Below are positions 10,085 to 18,967 of a stretch of DNA of 64,000 nt, in pieces; within the stretch, counting starts at the first letter, position 1, and the number at the start of each line of letters is the position of its first letter. Source of the stretch: HGM10766 sp900757295 (GTDB taxonomy: Bacteria; Bacillota_I; Bacilli_A; RF39; UBA660); contig DAJPHG010000001.1 in NCBI GenBank assembly GCA_025992315.1, positions 1,054,001 through 1,118,000 on the forward strand. Direction: 5' to 3'. Both the position numbers and the translations under genes were made by a program. The notes beneath the pieces were generated by a model. That model saw nothing but the letters and a program-made list of their open reading frames with translations. It was not told the origin of the DNA and searched no databases.

Positions 10085-10113
10085 ATTATATAGTTTAATT
10101 CTTGAAATATCAA
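10085..10113 (-). promoter_or_regulatory. sigma-A promoter of the valS T-box transcript
   Basis: TTGATA (10108-10113), 17-bp spacer, TATAAT (10085-10090) on the minus strand. Confidence 0.8.
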
Positions 10114-10121
10114 TTATTTTT

Positions 10122-10835
10122 TTAATAATTTAGTTTTGCATAAGAATTGATCTTTTTTAAAGCTCTTTGTTTTAATCTAGAAACTATACTTTGAGCAAGT
10201 CCTAAGTCATAACCTATTTCTACTTGAGTTTTTCTCTCTTTGCCATTAAGGCCAAAAAGTTGTTCAATAACATAATATTCTCTAGTTGTTAAAGTACTTA
10301 ATAATTCCTCTACTTTTATTGAAACATTTTCTTGAGCTACATCATCAAATCCTTTATCGTAATAATAATTATCAATAATAGAAAGGTTACTCATACTTAA
10401 TTTTGATTTTCTAATTAAGGCTAATTTTGCTTTTGTTATTTTTAAAGATTTAATTATTTCTTCATCAGTTAAATTTTTCCCTTGCTTATTATATTCTTCA
10501 TATAATGCATTTACCTTATATTCCAATTCATAAATGTAATGAGGAGTTCTAATTAGATTATCATTTTTAATATAATTTAAAATATTAAAATAAATATATT
10601 TATACGCAAAAGTAGAAAACTTAGACTCCATATTAACATCATATTTATATATAGCATCCATTAAGGCCATATTTCCAATTTGAAACAAATCTTCTTTATC
10701 ACGATATAAGTTAAAATACCTTTTTATTATATGATCTACTAAAGGAGTATTTTTTTCAATAAATTCATCTCTTAATTTTAAATTTCCTTGTTGTATCAAA
10801 CTGATTATCGAGTTTTGATCATTATATTCTATCAT
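10122..10835 (-). CDS. sigma-70 family factor, sporulation/stress type
   Basis: 237 aa. Region 2 has DLFQIGNMALMDAIYKYD and STFAYKYIYFNILNYIK (core binding and -10 recognition), region 3 spans about 95-160, and region 4 has an HTH near 205-230 (QVEIGYDLGLAQSIVSRLKQRAL). Region 1.1 is lacking, as in SigF, SigG and SigB. No anti-sigma or anti-anti-sigma gene is next to it, so it cannot be assigned to one of these. It follows ligD and ku; in Bacillus the homologous end-joining genes are transcribed in the forespore by SigG, which makes a link possible but unproven. Confidence 0.8.
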   Translation of the reverse strand: MIEYNDQNSIISLIQQGNLKLRDEFIEKNTPLVDHIIKRYFNLYRDKEDLFQIGNMALMDAIYKYDVNMESKFSTFAYKYIYFNILNYIKNDNLIRTPHYIYELEYKVNALYEEYNKQGKNLTDEEIIKSLKITKAKLALIRKSKLSMSNLSIIDNYYYDKGFDDVAQENVSIKVEELLSTLTTREYYVIEQLFGLNGKERKTQVEIGYDLGLAQSIVSRLKQRALKKINSYAKLNY

Positions 10836-10865
10836 CTTAATCCCAACCTTTTTTTAATGAAAAGT

Positions 10866-10894
10866 ATGATACTATAATTAATAAAAAAAGTAAA
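10866..10894 (-). promoter_or_regulatory. possible sigma-A promoter of the sigma factor gene
   Basis: TTTACT (10889-10894), 17-bp spacer, TATCAT (10866-10871), lying in the short gap after ligD. Confidence 0.5.
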
Positions 10895-10896
10895 GA

Positions 10897-11787
10897 TTAA
10901 ATGAACTTTACAAAAACAGCATGTCTTAAACTATTATTTTGTGTTTCTTCTTTATATCTTATTGTGCATTTTAAATCTAATTTTAACCAAATAACATGTT
11001 TCATGTCAAAATAAGCATTTTTTATTTTATGTTCTTTAATAAATTTTTTCATAAATTCTTGATGATATTTATTAGGCAGGTTTACTTGACCGTTTAAAAT
11101 TAACTTGTTATTTTTTATACTTCCTATTACAATAGTTTTTATTTTTTTGTTTTCTTCTCTAATTCCTAATACATAAAAATCTTTTTCTTTAATACACTTT
11201 ATTTTTAGCCAATCGTGTACTCTTTTATTTACTTGATAAATACTATCTTTTCTTTTTGCCACTATGCCTTCTAGTTGTTCTTTTTTTATCTGCTTAAATA
11301 ATTCAATGCCATTGTATTCAACATATTTAGATATAATTAAATAGTCATTTTCCTTAACTTTTTTTTCTAAATATTCTTTTCTTTTTATTAAGGGATAATT
11401 AGTTAAATCTTTTTGATCATAATAAAGGATATCAAAAGCAATAAAAATTACTGGATTATTAATAGATTCTTGTTTAATCCGAATGGCATTTGTCATTAAA
11501 CTACGTTTTTGCATTTTAAAAAAGTTAGGTTTCCCATTTTCTAAAACGATTAATTCACCATCTAATATGCATTTTCTTTTTACTAATTTTTTTACTTCAT
11601 TAAGTTCTGGATAAAGGCTAGTAACGTCTTTATTATTTCTACTTCTTATATTTATATAATTATGGTCTAAATAAATTATGGTACGATGACCATCAAATTT
11701 TATTTCATAAATATATTCTTCGCTATTAAATAATTTTCCTTCATAAAACAACATTGGTTTTAAATTTTTAAAAGCAAATAAATCCAT
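10897..11787 (-). CDS. ligD: ATP-dependent DNA ligase (LigD ligase domain only)
   Basis: 296 aa. Seals double-strand breaks in non-homologous end joining with Ku. The nucleotidyltransferase motif EIKFDGHR is at 28-35, with the adenylated Lys at about residue 30. LDGELIVLENG follows near 76, EGIVAKRKDS near 193 and WLKIKC near 212, then an OB-fold domain. The polymerase and phosphoesterase domains found in larger LigD proteins are absent. Its start overlaps the ku stop by one base (TAATG), so the two are translationally coupled. Confidence 0.92.
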   Translation of the reverse strand: MDLFAFKNLKPMLFYEGKLFNSEEYIYEIKFDGHRTIIYLDHNYINIRSRNNKDVTSLYPELNEVKKLVKRKCILDGELIVLENGKPNFFKMQKRSLMTNAIRIKQESINNPVIFIAFDILYYDQKDLTNYPLIKRKEYLEKKVKENDYLIISKYVEYNGIELFKQIKKEQLEGIVAKRKDSIYQVNKRVHDWLKIKCIKEKDFYVLGIREENKKIKTIVIGSIKNNKLILNGQVNLPNKYHQEFMKKFIKEHKIKNAYFDMKHVIWLKLDLKCTIRYKEETQNNSLRHAVFVKFI

Positions 11788-12566
11788 TATTTCTTTTTTC
11801 CTTTTTTATTAGTTGCTTTTACACTTTCAGTTAAAGCTGCCATTAAATCGTTTATTTTAGTATTTTTAGTTTTTGCTTGTTTGGGTTTAGATATTGCTTT
11901 ACCAGATATTTTTCTTTCAATAGCTTTAGATAATTTTTCTTTATATTCGTCTTTATAATCATTTATATTAAATTTACCAGACATGTTGTCAATTAAGGTT
12001 TCTGCCATTTCTAATTCTTTTTTATCTATTTTTTCGTTAGAATTATTCTCTTCTAAATCCTTTATCATTTCTTTAAAAAATAAAGAGTTCATATAAAGTC
12101 TGTTATTTTTAGAACGTATAATTATTAATGTTTCTTTTTGGCCGACAACAGTTTTTGCTATGCCAACTTTATTTTTACTTTCCATAGCTTTAGAAAGAAG
12201 ATAAAATGCATGATCTGCTTTAAGAGCGTTGATTATAAATGGTTTATTATAATATATTGGATCAATCTCATTAATATCAACAAATTTTTCAATAGTAATA
12301 GTTTTATCTTTTTCTGTTTTTAATTTTTCAAAATCTTTATTTTCAAATATAACGTATTTACCAGTTTCATACTCATATGCTTTAACGATGTCTTGATTCA
12401 TTACTTCTTTATTTAAATTATCTTCACTTACTTTTTTATATTTAATTCTGCTCATTGTTTTTTTATCTAATAGCTTAAAATCTATATCATCATTTTTTAA
12501 TAAAGAAGTATATGTTATAGGTATGTAAACTAGGCCAAAATTAATAGAAGTTTTATTTACAGGCAT
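11787..12566 (-). CDS. ku: DNA end-binding protein Ku
   Basis: 259 aa. Binds broken DNA ends as a homodimer ring and recruits LigD. The N-terminus NKTSINFGLVYIPITYTS and the stretch VKAYEYETGKYVIFENKDFEKL are typical of bacterial Ku. The Lys-rich C-terminus (from about 205) matches the DNA-binding tail. It is the first gene of the ku-ligD pair. Ribosome site GGTGAT precedes the start. Confidence 0.95.
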   Translation of the reverse strand: MPVNKTSINFGLVYIPITYTSLLKNDDIDFKLLDKKTMSRIKYKKVSEDNLNKEVMNQDIVKAYEYETGKYVIFENKDFEKLKTEKDKTITIEKFVDINEIDPIYYNKPFIINALKADHAFYLLSKAMESKNKVGIAKTVVGQKETLIIIRSKNNRLYMNSLFFKEMIKDLEENNSNEKIDKKELEMAETLIDNMSGKFNINDYKDEYKEKLSKAIERKISGKAISKPKQAKTKNTKINDLMAALTESVKATNKKGKKK

Positions 12567-12669
12567 GTATAATCACCATTTATATATTTCTCTAAATTTA
12601 AAAAAATATAACTATAATTAGTTATGGCTTTATTATAAATAATATTAATGAATATTTAAAATAAATGAT

Positions 12670-12976
12670 TTATTGTTTAGAATTTGTTATGATCCAAAAT
12701 CTTTCAATATAATTATCATTTAAAGTATGCCTTATATCAATTGTTCCTACAACTTTTTCTTTATCGTTCACTATAAAATGCACTGTAGCAGGGACATCTC
12801 TACTTGAAATATTAATGCCTTGACTACGATTTTTTAATCTAGTTAACATATCTTCATATTTCTCATTTTTTCGATTATGCATTACCCATTTCAGATATAT
12901 CACCGTTTTGCAGAGCACTTTTTACTAATTTATAATATTGTTCTTTTAAATCTAAATTTGGAAATACTAATTTCAT
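12670..12976 (-). pseudogene. decayed GNAT acetyltransferase
   Basis: Two frames together match the N-terminal half of COG3981-type acetyltransferases. The first starts at 12976 (MKLVFPNLDLKEQYY...) behind an AGGTAGG ribosome site and ends after 33 codons. The second frame continues with VPATVHFIVND and GTIDIRHTLNDNYIER (ending at 12670). The acetyl-CoA site expected next (GGHIGYGVRPSERRKG type) is missing and only a degraded GGAxCATA trace remains. So it has a frameshift plus loss of the C-terminal half and is very unlikely to be functional. Confidence 0.75.
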
Positions 12977-13055
12977 GCCTACCTCACTCATAACTTTTGT
13001 TTATATTTTATTTTTTTCATTTTTGAATGTCAAGCGATTCACAAAAAAACATTAT

Positions 13056-13077
13056 AAAAGGATGACTTTCGTCATCC
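13056..13077 (-). terminator. intrinsic terminator after parC
   Basis: Minus-strand GGATGAC-GAAA-GTCATCC hairpin followed by TTTT, about 40 bp after the parC stop. Confidence 0.8.
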
Positions 13078-13117
13078 AATAATTTAATTTATCAAATTCA
13101 TTATCTATTATAAATGC

Positions 13118-15622
13118 TTATAATTTAAAATCTTCTATAAAATCATCTAGACTTTGTTGTTTTACTTGAGTATCAGATTTTTCTATAGCTTCTTCTTTAG
13201 TATCATTTTCTTCTTTGTTATTCATAAATGTTTTTAATGATGTGACTTTAAATGCATCGTCAATATTATATTTACTTATTGCAGAACCAGTAGAAGAAAT
13301 ATCCATAATAGGAATATCACTATTTTTTAAATTTTTTATTTCACTATCTGATTTTATGCAAATTTCATCTTTGCTATTAGTTAGTAACACATGTGTTATT
13401 TCATAATTAACAGTTTTAGTTTTCTTAATTAATGTAGAACCTCTTTTAGCACGACTTGCTATATCTAAATCTGTTATTTTTAATCTTTTAGCTGTTTTAT
13501 TATTAGTAAATATGTTTAAATATATATCATCAATATCAATAGTACCACCAAAAACAACTTCATCATCTTTTAGATTAATTCCTTTAACACCACTTGCCTT
13601 AGGACCTACTAATGGTATTTCTAAAGAATTATATCTTAAATAATAACCATGTTTTGTAATTAAAATGACTTGATCAGTTGATTTTTTTACAGTGATTAAT
13701 TCATCATCATCTTTTAATTTTATTGCAGTTAATGGTTTTGAATATCTCGTTACTTCTAAATCTTTGATAAGTGTTTTTTTAATCTGACCATTTTTAGTAA
13801 ATAAGACTATTTCTTCATTTTTATCACCTATCATATAGGATCCGATTACTTTTTCGTCTTGATCTAAAGGAATTACATTACTAATATGTTTACCTAACTC
13901 TTTCCATTTTGTTTCAGGAATAATATGAATAGGAACATATAGATATCTTCCTAAATTAGTAAATACTAATAAAGTATTTAAAGTAGTTGTAGAATATAAG
14001 CCTTTAACATAATCGCCTGGTTTTAATGTAGTAGGTTCATCTTTAACTGAAGAATATGATTTCATATTAACTTTTTTAACATATCCTTCGTTAGTAACTA
14101 CTACAATAACATTGTATTCAGGAATCATGCTCTTAATATCTAATTTAATATCTTCTATTTCATCAATGATATCTGTTTTTCTCTTTTTACTATATTCATT
14201 CTTTATTTTAGTTAATTCATCAATAATTACTTTATGTAACATTTCTTCACTATCTAAAATGCTCTTTAAGAAAGCTATTACCTTTTTTAAATTATCTAAT
14301 TCTTCTTCTAAAGCATTAACATCTAAATTGGTTAAACGATAAAGTTGTAAATCTAAGATAGCTGTAGCTTGTTTCTCGCTAAAACCAAACTCATTCATCA
14401 AATTTATTTTAGCATCAGCTTTATTTTTACTTGCTCTAATTACCCTTATAACTTCATCTAATATTGATAAAGCTTTAACTAAACCTTCAGTTATATGCAA
14501 TTTTCTATTAGCAAAATCAAAATCAAATTGTGTTCTTCTTAAAACTACTTCTTTTTGATGAGCAATATAAGCTTTTAAAATTTCTATTATTCCAACTTGT
14601 TTTGGAGTTTTATCTACTATAGCAACCATGTTAAATGAGTAAGATACTTGTAAGTCTGTATTTTTTAATAGATAATTTGTAATTAGTTGTTTATCTGCAC
14701 CTGATTTTAAATCAATTGCAATTTGTAATCCTTCTTTATCAGATTCATCTCTAACTTCTGCAATACCCTCTATTTTCTTTTCTATTCTAATTTCATTTAT
14801 TTTTCTAACTAAAGCTGCTTTATTAACTTCGAAAGGAATTTCACTAATAATAATTTGATCTTTTCCTTTTGTTTTTTGATAAGTGTATCTACTTCTAACA
14901 ATAATTTTGCCTTTACCTTTAGTATATGCACTTCTTAAGCCATCTGCACCATAAATTATACCGCCAGTTGGAAAGTCTGGACCTTTAACTATTTTAAAAA
15001 TTTCTTCAAATTTAGTATCAGGATTTTTAATTAGTTTAATAGTTGCATCAATTAGTTCTCCTAAATTATGTGGGGGAATATTTGTAGCATAACCAGCTGA
15101 TATTCCTGTTGCTCCATTTAATAATAAGTTAGGAAATCGACATGGCATAACAGTTGGTTCTTCTCTTGAATCATCAAATGTTTTTGCCATTTCAACAGTA
15201 TCTTTTTCGATATCTCTTAACATTTCATTACTAATTTTAGCTAGTTTAGCTTCTGTATAACGGTAAGCAGCAGCTGGATCTCCATCTATAGAACCATTAT
15301 TCCCTTGAAATTCAATATAAGGATTTGTTTGTTTCCAATCCTGACTCATTCTTACCATTGCATCATAAACTGATGTATCACCATGTGGATGATATTTACC
15401 TATAACTTCACCTACTGTTTGGGCACTTTTAACAAAGCCGTGTTCAAAAACATTCTTATTTTTATACATGGCATATATTATTCTTCTTTGTACAGGTTTT
15501 AAACCATCTCTAACATCTGGAATGGCACGTTCTTGGATAATATATTTAGCATATTTACCATAACGATCCCCCATTAAATCTTCCATGGTATAATCATTTA
15601 TTTTTTTTAATACGTTTTCCAT
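13118..15622 (-). CDS. parC: DNA topoisomerase IV subunit A
   Basis: Cuts and rejoins DNA to decatenate chromosomes, with ParE. About 834 aa. The winged-helix/tower N-terminus has DGLKPVQRRI, and the catalytic Tyr is in PAAAYRYTEAKL. The stretch GNNGSIDGDPAAA is of the ParC type (GyrA has GNFGSIDGD). The quinolone-determining region reads HPHGDTSVYDAMVR. The C-terminus has six-blade beta-pinwheel repeats with a short acidic end. The start at 15622 has AAAGGTG upstream; a GTG three codons earlier is less likely. parE is not in the window, although the two are usually adjacent. Confidence 0.93.
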   Translation of the reverse strand: MENVLKKINDYTMEDLMGDRYGKYAKYIIQERAIPDVRDGLKPVQRRIIYAMYKNKNVFEHGFVKSAQTVGEVIGKYHPHGDTSVYDAMVRMSQDWKQTNPYIEFQGNNGSIDGDPAAAYRYTEAKLAKISNEMLRDIEKDTVEMAKTFDDSREEPTVMPCRFPNLLLNGATGISAGYATNIPPHNLGELIDATIKLIKNPDTKFEEIFKIVKGPDFPTGGIIYGADGLRSAYTKGKGKIIVRSRYTYQKTKGKDQIIISEIPFEVNKAALVRKINEIRIEKKIEGIAEVRDESDKEGLQIAIDLKSGADKQLITNYLLKNTDLQVSYSFNMVAIVDKTPKQVGIIEILKAYIAHQKEVVLRRTQFDFDFANRKLHITEGLVKALSILDEVIRVIRASKNKADAKINLMNEFGFSEKQATAILDLQLYRLTNLDVNALEEELDNLKKVIAFLKSILDSEEMLHKVIIDELTKIKNEYSKKRKTDIIDEIEDIKLDIKSMIPEYNVIVVVTNEGYVKKVNMKSYSSVKDEPTTLKPGDYVKGLYSTTTLNTLLVFTNLGRYLYVPIHIIPETKWKELGKHISNVIPLDQDEKVIGSYMIGDKNEEIVLFTKNGQIKKTLIKDLEVTRYSKPLTAIKLKDDDELITVKKSTDQVILITKHGYYLRYNSLEIPLVGPKASGVKGINLKDDEVVFGGTIDIDDIYLNIFTNNKTAKRLKITDLDIASRAKRGSTLIKKTKTVNYEITHVLLTNSKDEICIKSDSEIKNLKNSDIPIMDISSTGSAISKYNIDDAFKVTSLKTFMNNKEENDTKEEAIEKSDTQVKQQSLDDFIEDFKL

Positions 15623-15705
15623 TATTTTCACCTTTTAATATTATATCATATTCTACTTTGTGTTCACTATTTATATTAACACATTTTTACATAATTTTTG
15701 GCATT

Positions 15706-15730
15706 AAAAAAAGTAAACTTTTTTGTTTAC
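15706..15730 (-). terminator. intrinsic terminator after the secreted Cys-rich protein gene
   Basis: Minus-strand stem GTAAAC / GTTTAC with an A6 loop and seven T. Confidence 0.75.
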
Positions 15731-15735
15731 CATTT

Positions 15736-16611
15736 TTATTTACAAACTGCTGGTTTTTCTAATGATAAATTACTACATTTTACATAGCCACTAATACCAT
15801 TACTAACTACATTACAATAACCATTAATTGAATTATTTAAGTAATTAACTTTTTTACAGCTTGATAAATTTCTAACTTTTTTTGTTTGTAATTCATCTTT
15901 ATAAAAAGTAGTCTTAGTAGTAGTGTAACGATAATTTTCATGAGCTTTGACTTTAATATATTTCTTATTTAATATTTTATCGTTTTTGTAACATATAACT
16001 TGAGTTGAACCATAAGCTAAACCTACAATTTCTTGATTTTCACTGTTATATTTAGCAATAGTTTCATCTTTAATTTTTATTTCATCACAAACATCAGCAT
16101 TTATAACATCAGTAGTATCATTTATATAAATTTTTTTATCTTCTAAATCCATTTTAGTTATTTTATTTTTATTATTTTCTTGTTTAGCTGATGGATCTTT
16201 ATAACAATAGCCTGTCCATTTAACTGTACATGTTTTTATTTTACCTTCACTAGAACAGCTTGTTCCTACTTTTGCTTTTTGTTTACCAGTGCTCCCGTTA
16301 CAACTATCATAAACCATTTCTACATTTTTAGGAAGATTATCATTTGTTGGATCTCCAATTGGATAATTTTTAGTTTGTGATGTTTCACCACAAGCTTTTT
16401 CACTATTACTAGCACTTCCATTGGTATTTTTAAAATCTCCAATTTTTTCTTGACTACCCCAAGTTAATTCATCACTACCATTATAATAACCACAAACTAG
16501 TTTATATTGATAATTAGTTTTAACTTTTTTACTTTCTAACGCGTTTGCTTTAATAGGAAAAAATATTCCTAAAATTAAAATTGCTAATAAATAGAAGTTA
16601 CTTTTTTTCAT
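15736..16611 (-). CDS. secreted cysteine-rich protein, function unknown
   Basis: 291 aa. It has a signal peptide (MKKSNFYLLAILILGIFF, cleavage near ANA). The mature part holds about 13 Cys, which suggests disulfides or metal binding outside the cell. Residues 30-140 contain VCGYYNGSDELTWGSQ and a CSSEG...CTVKWTGYC stretch. Residues 150-220 look like an Ig-like beta domain (EIVGLAYGSTQVICYKN). The C-terminus has a short SH3-like pattern (NGYCNVVSNGISGYVKCS). I cannot assign a function. It has its own promoter and an unusual hairpin just ahead of the ribosome site. Confidence 0.7.
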   Translation of the reverse strand: MKKSNFYLLAILILGIFFPIKANALESKKVKTNYQYKLVCGYYNGSDELTWGSQEKIGDFKNTNGSASNSEKACGETSQTKNYPIGDPTNDNLPKNVEMVYDSCNGSTGKQKAKVGTSCSSEGKIKTCTVKWTGYCYKDPSAKQENNKNKITKMDLEDKKIYINDTTDVINADVCDEIKIKDETIAKYNSENQEIVGLAYGSTQVICYKNDKILNKKYIKVKAHENYRYTTTKTTFYKDELQTKKVRNLSSCKKVNYLNNSINGYCNVVSNGISGYVKCSNLSLEKPAVCK

Positions 16612-16628
16612 TTTATCTCCTCCAATAT

Positions 16629-16655
16629 AAAAAAGCTCTCAATGAGAACTTTTTT
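16629..16655 (-). terminator. hairpin with T tract in the leader of the Cys-rich secreted gene
   Basis: Minus strand AAAAAAGTTCTC-ATT-GAGAGCTTTTTT. It lies between a good promoter (16696-16724) and the GGAGG of the downstream gene. It may simply end priA transcription or act as an attenuator. Confidence 0.65.
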
Positions 16656-16695
16656 ATAAAAGTACAATTAACTACCAATCCCCACTGATAACATC

Positions 16696-16724
16696 AATAT
16701 AACACTATTCTTGATTAAATGCAA
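16696..16724 (-). promoter_or_regulatory. sigma-A promoter upstream of the Cys-rich secreted gene
   Basis: TTGCAT (16719-16724), 17-bp spacer, TATATT (16696-16701). The predicted start near 16689 gives a leader of about 78 nt that includes the hairpin. Confidence 0.6.
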
Positions 16725-16731
16725 GTCTTAT

Positions 16732-18915
16732 TTATATTGTTAATGGACTTAAATCAATTTCTAAATTAACTTGCTTATTAAGAATATATAAATTATCTAG
16801 TTCTTTAAGTGTGTTATCTAAATTATTATCTTTTTTATATTTAATAATTATTTGAAATCTATATATATTATTTAGTTTAAACATACTAGCTGTAGTTGGA
16901 CCTAAAATAATAGTTTTAGAATCTAACTTATTCTTAAGATATTTAACTATTTTATTTGCTTCTATTGACGCTATTTCATAATCTTTGCTTGTCACCTTAA
17001 TGCTTGTTAAATAATAATATGGCGGATAGTCTAATTTATGGCGATTAAGCATTTCATAGCAATAAAAACCATTGTAATCATTATTTATAACATATTTAAA
17101 AATCGGATTATCGACATTAGAAGTTTGAATAATTACTTCACCAGCTTTATCACTTCTGCCTGCTCTTCCACTTGTTTGCATTAATAATTCTACAGTTCTT
17201 TCTCTAGATTTAAAATCAGGCATATTTAGAGAAATATCGGCGTTAATAATTCCTACCAAAGTCACATTAGGAAAATCTAATCCTTTAGCTATCATTTGAG
17301 TGCCTAATAATATGTCATATTCTTGATTTTGAAATTTTTTTATAATTTTTTCATGACTGCCCTTTTTGGTAGTAGTATCAGTATCCATTCTTATTATTCT
17401 AGCATTAGGAAACATATTAGTTAGTTGCAATTCTAATTTTTCTGTACCTAATCCATAAAAATTTAAAGACTCTTCATGACAACTAGGACAAGTATTTTGT
17501 TTAAAAATTGTATAACCGCAATAATGACATCTTAGTTTATTGGAAGTTTTATGATAAGTTAAAGTTATATCACAATATGGACATTTATAGGTAAAACCAC
17601 AATTTTGACAAGTAACAATTGTTGAATGTCCTCTCCTATTAAGCAATAATATAATTTGTTCCTTTTTTTCTAATTTTTCTATTATTTTATTTTTTAATTT
17701 ATCACTTATAACCATATTTCTTTTTTTCATTTCTTGTTGCATATCGACTAGAGTTATTGTTGGCAATGTAGAATTACCGACTCTTTTACTCAATGTAAGT
17801 AACTCATAAATACCTTTTTTAGCTCTAGCCATAGACTCTAATTTAGGGGTTGCACTTCCTAAAACTAAAGGTATTTTATTATAATGACTTCTAAACAATG
17901 CCATATCAATTGTTTGATATCTAGGAGTATTATCTTGCTTATAATTGTCAGAATGTTCTTCATCAATAATGATAATACCTAAATTATTAATAGGCGTAAA
18001 AATTGAACTTCTAGTTCCAACTACTACATCAATTTTATTATTTAAAATCTTTTTATATTCATCATATTTTTCTCCTTGAGATAATGCACTATGAAATATT
18101 GCAACATTAGATCCGAAACGTTCATATAATCTTTTTACAATTTGGGTAGTAAGTGTAATTTCAGGAAGCAATAAAAGAGCACGTTCTTTTCTTTTGATAA
18201 CTTCTCTAATTAAATGAATATAGATTTCTGTTTTGCCACTGCCGGTAACACCATGAAGTAAAAAAGTCTTTTCATTATCTAAATATTTAATTATTTTTTG
18301 ATAAGCTTCATTTTGTTCTTGAGTTAAAGTTTGATCATTTAGAACATTATTTTCAATATTAATACGATATTTTTGCTCTTTTATTTCTAAAATAATATTT
18401 TTTTCTATTAATGTTTTTAAACTTGAACATGTAACTTTACTTTTTAATATTTTTCCTTCTTGTTTTAATAGGTTTATTAATTCAATTTGTTTTTTACTCC
18501 TTTTATTTTGAATTATGTATTGCTCTATATCAACTTTATTATTTAGATAAACATATGTATCGTATAACTGATAGTTGTTTTTTTGAGTTTTAATTTTTAA
18601 AGAAGATGGTAACATTGTTTGATATGCCGTCATTAGGGAACATAAAGTTTTTTCTTTTAAGTATTTTCCTAGTTCTAAAAGTTCATCATTTAATATAAAA
18701 TATTCATCAACAATACACTTTATTTCTTTTAAGTCACCCATATTAGTTGTATTAGATAATATTTTTAAAACAAAGCCATTGATTTCTAAAGACCCAAAAG
18801 GAATTTTTACTTTCATACCTACTTTTAATTTATCCCTTAAAAAATCTGGTATTTTATAAGTAAAAGTTTTATCTAATGATTTTACTCTATATTCTACTAA
18901 TACTTCAGCAATCAT
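16732..18915 (-). CDS. priA: primosomal replication protein N' (PriA helicase)
   Basis: Restarts stalled replication forks by binding branched DNA and loading the replicative helicase. 727 aa. The N-terminal 3'-DNA-binding domain is followed by a winged helix, a helicase core with LLHGVTGSGKTEIY (Walker A, near 220), IIIDEEHSD (DEEH box), GSATPKLES, and a zinc region with CQNCGFTYKCPYCD and CHYCGYT...CPSCHEE. Motif V/VI ends in QTSGRAGRSDKAGEVIIQT. Standard length and layout. Gene order priA next to rny differs from Bacillus. Confidence 0.96.
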   Translation of the reverse strand: MIAEVLVEYRVKSLDKTFTYKIPDFLRDKLKVGMKVKIPFGSLEINGFVLKILSNTTNMGDLKEIKCIVDEYFILNDELLELGKYLKEKTLCSLMTAYQTMLPSSLKIKTQKNNYQLYDTYVYLNNKVDIEQYIIQNKRSKKQIELINLLKQEGKILKSKVTCSSLKTLIEKNIILEIKEQKYRINIENNVLNDQTLTQEQNEAYQKIIKYLDNEKTFLLHGVTGSGKTEIYIHLIREVIKRKERALLLLPEITLTTQIVKRLYERFGSNVAIFHSALSQGEKYDEYKKILNNKIDVVVGTRSSIFTPINNLGIIIIDEEHSDNYKQDNTPRYQTIDMALFRSHYNKIPLVLGSATPKLESMARAKKGIYELLTLSKRVGNSTLPTITLVDMQQEMKKRNMVISDKLKNKIIEKLEKKEQIILLLNRRGHSTIVTCQNCGFTYKCPYCDITLTYHKTSNKLRCHYCGYTIFKQNTCPSCHEESLNFYGLGTEKLELQLTNMFPNARIIRMDTDTTTKKGSHEKIIKKFQNQEYDILLGTQMIAKGLDFPNVTLVGIINADISLNMPDFKSRERTVELLMQTSGRAGRSDKAGEVIIQTSNVDNPIFKYVINNDYNGFYCYEMLNRHKLDYPPYYYLTSIKVTSKDYEIASIEANKIVKYLKNKLDSKTIILGPTTASMFKLNNIYRFQIIIKYKKDNNLDNTLKELDNLYILNKQVNLEIDLSPLTI

Positions 18916-18967
18916 TTTATCACCACCTTTCTTTTTTAGTTTATCATAAAAAATAAAAGAAAAGAAA

